This document shows positions 61,526 to 64,000 of a stretch of 64,000 bases of DNA, piece after piece. Numbering within the stretch: position 1 is the stretch's first letter; every line of letters starts with the position of its first letter. Position numbers and translations under genes: made by a program. This stretch comes from Flaveria trinervia (Eukaryota; Streptophyta; Magnoliopsida; Asterales; Asteraceae): contig CM046456.1 of NCBI GenBank assembly GCA_025506515.1, forward strand, positions 8,633,103-8,697,102, written 5' to 3'. Under the pieces are notes generated by a model. The model searched no databases, had not been told where the DNA came from, and was given only the letters and a program-made list of their open reading frames with translations.

Positions 61526-62785
61526 GATTGTGCGATCACCGATCGGTGAGTTTGACGATTGAATGTGGAAGATGAGGATTAAAGGGTTTCTCTCTCTATA
61601 AGGTTCTAGAGAGAGAAAGTGTGGGGTTTGGAAGTCAACGAACGCTAATGACGCGAACGAACGATGACGAACGTTTATATGTTCTTTTCGTCAAAGCGTC
61701 CGTGGGACGTTAATGTGGTTGGTTATATGATTTCATAATCAACTGGTGAGTAATAATCAACTAGTTTTACATGTTTGGATTTCATTTAAAAAATAACTTA
61801 TTAATTTATTGATTTTTTCAATAAATTAATAAATTAGTATGAAATGATTTATTAACTTATTTACTCATAACAATCATATTGCCAAACACTATAAAATAAT
61901 TTTTAACTTTTCAAAAGTTAAAAAAGTTAATAAAAATAAACATTCCCAAACACCCACTCAATGCAATTCGTTGCGAGTCAATTACGGTCAAGCTTTCTCT
62001 GTGAAATGAAGTAGAAGTTTGACCGTTATTGGTTCAACTTTTTAAAAATCATAAAATTGAAAACCAATGTTGGTTTCGATAATAACATAAATAATGTCAC
62101 TCGTTCTAGTGTATGAATCATCGGCAATAACGTTATAAGCAGCATCTAAATTTTAACTTCACTCATAAGATACAACCATATGTTTGGCTTTATGTTTTAA
62201 GTTTTAACTTCCTTTTGTTAATTTTTTTTCTCGGTTGACTAAAAGATTTAGTACAAATTTACACTCTAAAAAGTGTTTATTGTATTTGTTTAAGTACACT
62301 GAGAAGGACATCTTAGAGATAGTCTTTAATATATTTGTTATGATTAAATGTGAGATTGCTACCAAACAAGCAACACAACAAACTTCAGTTGCAAGATATT
62401 CGGTCCTTTTAACTTATACCCAAAAGGCCAAAACAATAGACAATATGCATTCTAATCAACAACATATATTTTAAGCCATCTAGTATCCCTCCCCAAAGTG
62501 GGATATTGCATTTGTATTAATATGTGGATGAAGATTATGATATGCATAATGTGTTAAGGGAGTGTACATTGCTTGTGTGGTGAGTTGCGTATATGATTGA
62601 GCGGAATGCTTTAGGTAAAACTCGTATTATAAGCGTGTATGTAAATATGCTATACTAGTAAATTGGAGTGTATGGACTTGTATAAAAGACTCGACACAAC
62701 TAGTTTCTGTAAATGAGTATATATAAGAAATTTTACACAATATACATATATAAGCAAGCTTATATAATAATATATATCTAAGTTA
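61526..62785. other. Protease promoter flank and intergenic region
   Basis: The first ~150 bases are the 5' UTR and promoter side of the protease gene and are rich in CT/GA runs around 61590-61620. The rest is AT-rich with no recognised gene. Confidence 0.5.
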
Positions 62786-62938
62786 GGGGCTGTTTGATTT
62801 TGACTGACCCCGGCTGACTCGTTGACTCGGTCAATGGGCCAACGTGTTTGATGAGGCTGACTCGTGTTATGACTGGGTCCATGGTTCTGACCCAGACCCT
62901 AAATTAAAACATGTTGACCCCGTCAAACCTCCCTACGT

Positions 62939-63100
62939 GCGACCCCCCGCAGCCAAACCCACCTGCTCGCGACCCCCCTCGGCCAAACCCACCTGCTCGC
63001 GACCCTCCTCGGCCAAACCACCTGCGCGCGACCCCCCTCGGCCAAACCCACCTCCGCGCGACCCCCCTCGGCCAAACCCACCTGCGCGCGACCCCTCGGT
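62939..63100. repeat. GC-rich 30-bp minisatellite, about 5.3 copies
   Basis: The unit contains CGACCCCCCTCGGCCAAACC followed by CACCTG and a CTCG/CGCG spacer. It is open in several frames on both strands, giving Pro/Arg/Lys-rich nonsense translations. It stands out from AT-rich surroundings by composition. Confidence 0.8.
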
Positions 63101-63390
63101 ATGGTCAAATCGGGCATTTGGGTCTCCGAGAAACTGCCAATGGGGCTGGATTTAGGGCTGCAGTTTGGTGGTGGTGGTGGAGTGGTGGTTTTGCGGTGAT
63201 GATTGACGGTGGTGGAATGTTGTGGATGAAAATAAGGAAATATACGGTTTTTTTGTCGATCAAAGGAAATATTGTTACGTAATTTGGTTCCAATCAGATA
63301 CTGAATCAAACAACCAAGTTTCAGTCAGATGTAGACTCAATCAAAACTTCTAACTGTGTCAGCTTCTAACTCAGTCAGATTTTACTGAGT

Positions 63391-63535
63391 CAGTATAATT
63401 AAACAACCCCTAAATCAGTGTAATTAAACAATCCCTAAATCAGTGTAATTAAACAACCCCTGAATCAATGTAATTAAACAACCCCCAAATCAGTGTAATT
63501 AAACAATTTCTAAATCAGTGTAATTAAACAGCCCA
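63391..63535. repeat. Six tandem copies of a 25-bp transposon end
   Basis: The unit is CAGTGTAATTAAACAACCCC plus TAAAT, with point differences between copies and a truncated last copy. Each unit contains the element's terminal inverted repeat. Confidence 0.82.
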
Positions 63536-64000
63536 TTAGTTGCTAAAAGTGGATGGGTTGTGTGTGGGTGGTTAATATTTGAGTTAATCTCTGATTGCTC
63601 GTATACTTTTTAAACAAGTGTGGTTTTATAATAAAGTAGAATGGACAACTAAAGGTTGTAAAGTGTAAACTATTGTGGCTTGATATCAGAATACATATCG
63701 AGTGTGTAGAGTTACTTTTCTCTAACAACAAAACCACTTAAATTTCAATATTGTTTCATTCTTGTAAAGTTCTATTTTTATAAATGTAAACCTTTTAAGA
63801 AATAAATAACCTGAATATTGTTTCACTCAAATTTCTAATAAAGTTACTTTTCTCTATCAATAAAATTACTCCCAAGTTTCAATGTTGTTTCAGTGTTGTA
63901 AATTCTTATATAAGTGTTTGTTTTTTTTTAAATTTAATGACCTAAGTGAATATATTTTTATACAACCCTGAAACATGAAATATTCCCCATTGGATCAAAT
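63536..64000. other. AT-rich window end
   Basis: No gene or repeat family recognised. Confidence 0.5.

Larger units (their letters stand above)
62786..63535. mobile_element. TTAGGGG-ended DNA element with internal minisatellite and duplicated end
   Basis: The left end reads GGGGCTGTTTGATTTTGACTGA (preceded by TTA), and the right side carries the inverted form ending AAACAACCCCTAA, first reached at about 63410. The right terminus is repeated six times (63391-63535). Inside is a GC-rich 30-bp minisatellite. No transposase is seen, and the frames open across the minisatellite are low-complexity. Confidence 0.6.

Noticed and set aside
62844..63309. Proline-rich protein gene at the window end
   Set aside because: The frames exist only because of the 30-bp minisatellite and are open in several frames on both strands.

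Overview
This window is nuclear DNA of a flowering plant, most likely a eudicot. The evidence is GT-AG introns, AT-rich intergenic DNA, plant-only gene families (a KAI2 receptor, a lysine-rich arabinogalactan protein, a UND/U-box/ARM ubiquitin ligase) and plant Ty1/copia and Mutator-like elements. The genus cannot be fixed from the sequence; the repeat style would fit an asterid such as a composite, but that is only an impression.
Five host genes can be reconstructed exon by exon. They are a prolyl 4-hydroxylase (minus, 4280-11355, 8 exons), KAI2 (plus, 28927-30429, 2 exons), a lysine-rich AGP (plus, 44813-45637, 2 exons), a PUB3/PUB4-type U-box E3 ligase (minus, 47858-50496 plus an untranslated first exon near 52.4 kb) and a membrane-anchored aspartic protease (minus, 58374-61525, 12 exons). 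They do not form a pathway. P4H and the AGP are biochemically linked in general, because P4H makes the hydroxyproline on which AGP glycans are built, but their proximity here is probably chance. P4H and KAI2 read cleanly. The other three carry seven apparent single-base losses in otherwise perfect exons, most explicable by a shortened homopolymer, which points to uncorrected long-read indels rather than gene death.
Between the genes the window is repeat-rich. 5341-9411 is a tandem LTR-internal-LTR-internal-LTR array of a gag-only retrotransposon inside intron 5 of P4H, with a mosaic middle LTR. 15937-20743 is a young, nearly intact copia element with a perfect GTTTG target duplication. 33278-37959 is an older, heavily broken copia element flanked by GAGAT. 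41380-43250 is a Mutator-like element with ~140-bp inverted repeats and a decayed transposase C-terminus. 62786-63535 is a TTAGGGG-ended element carrying a GC-rich 30-bp minisatellite and six tandem copies of its own end. Smaller items include hAT/Tourist-like MITEs, a 50-bp-arm foldback, a tRNA-like pseudogene and minisatellites. Long AT-rich stretches hold nothing I can recognise.
I found no convincing new multi-gene system. The most unusual objects are the gag-only tandem array, with its repeated CCTGTGTGG leader and its recombinant LTR, and the self-duplicating end of the last element.
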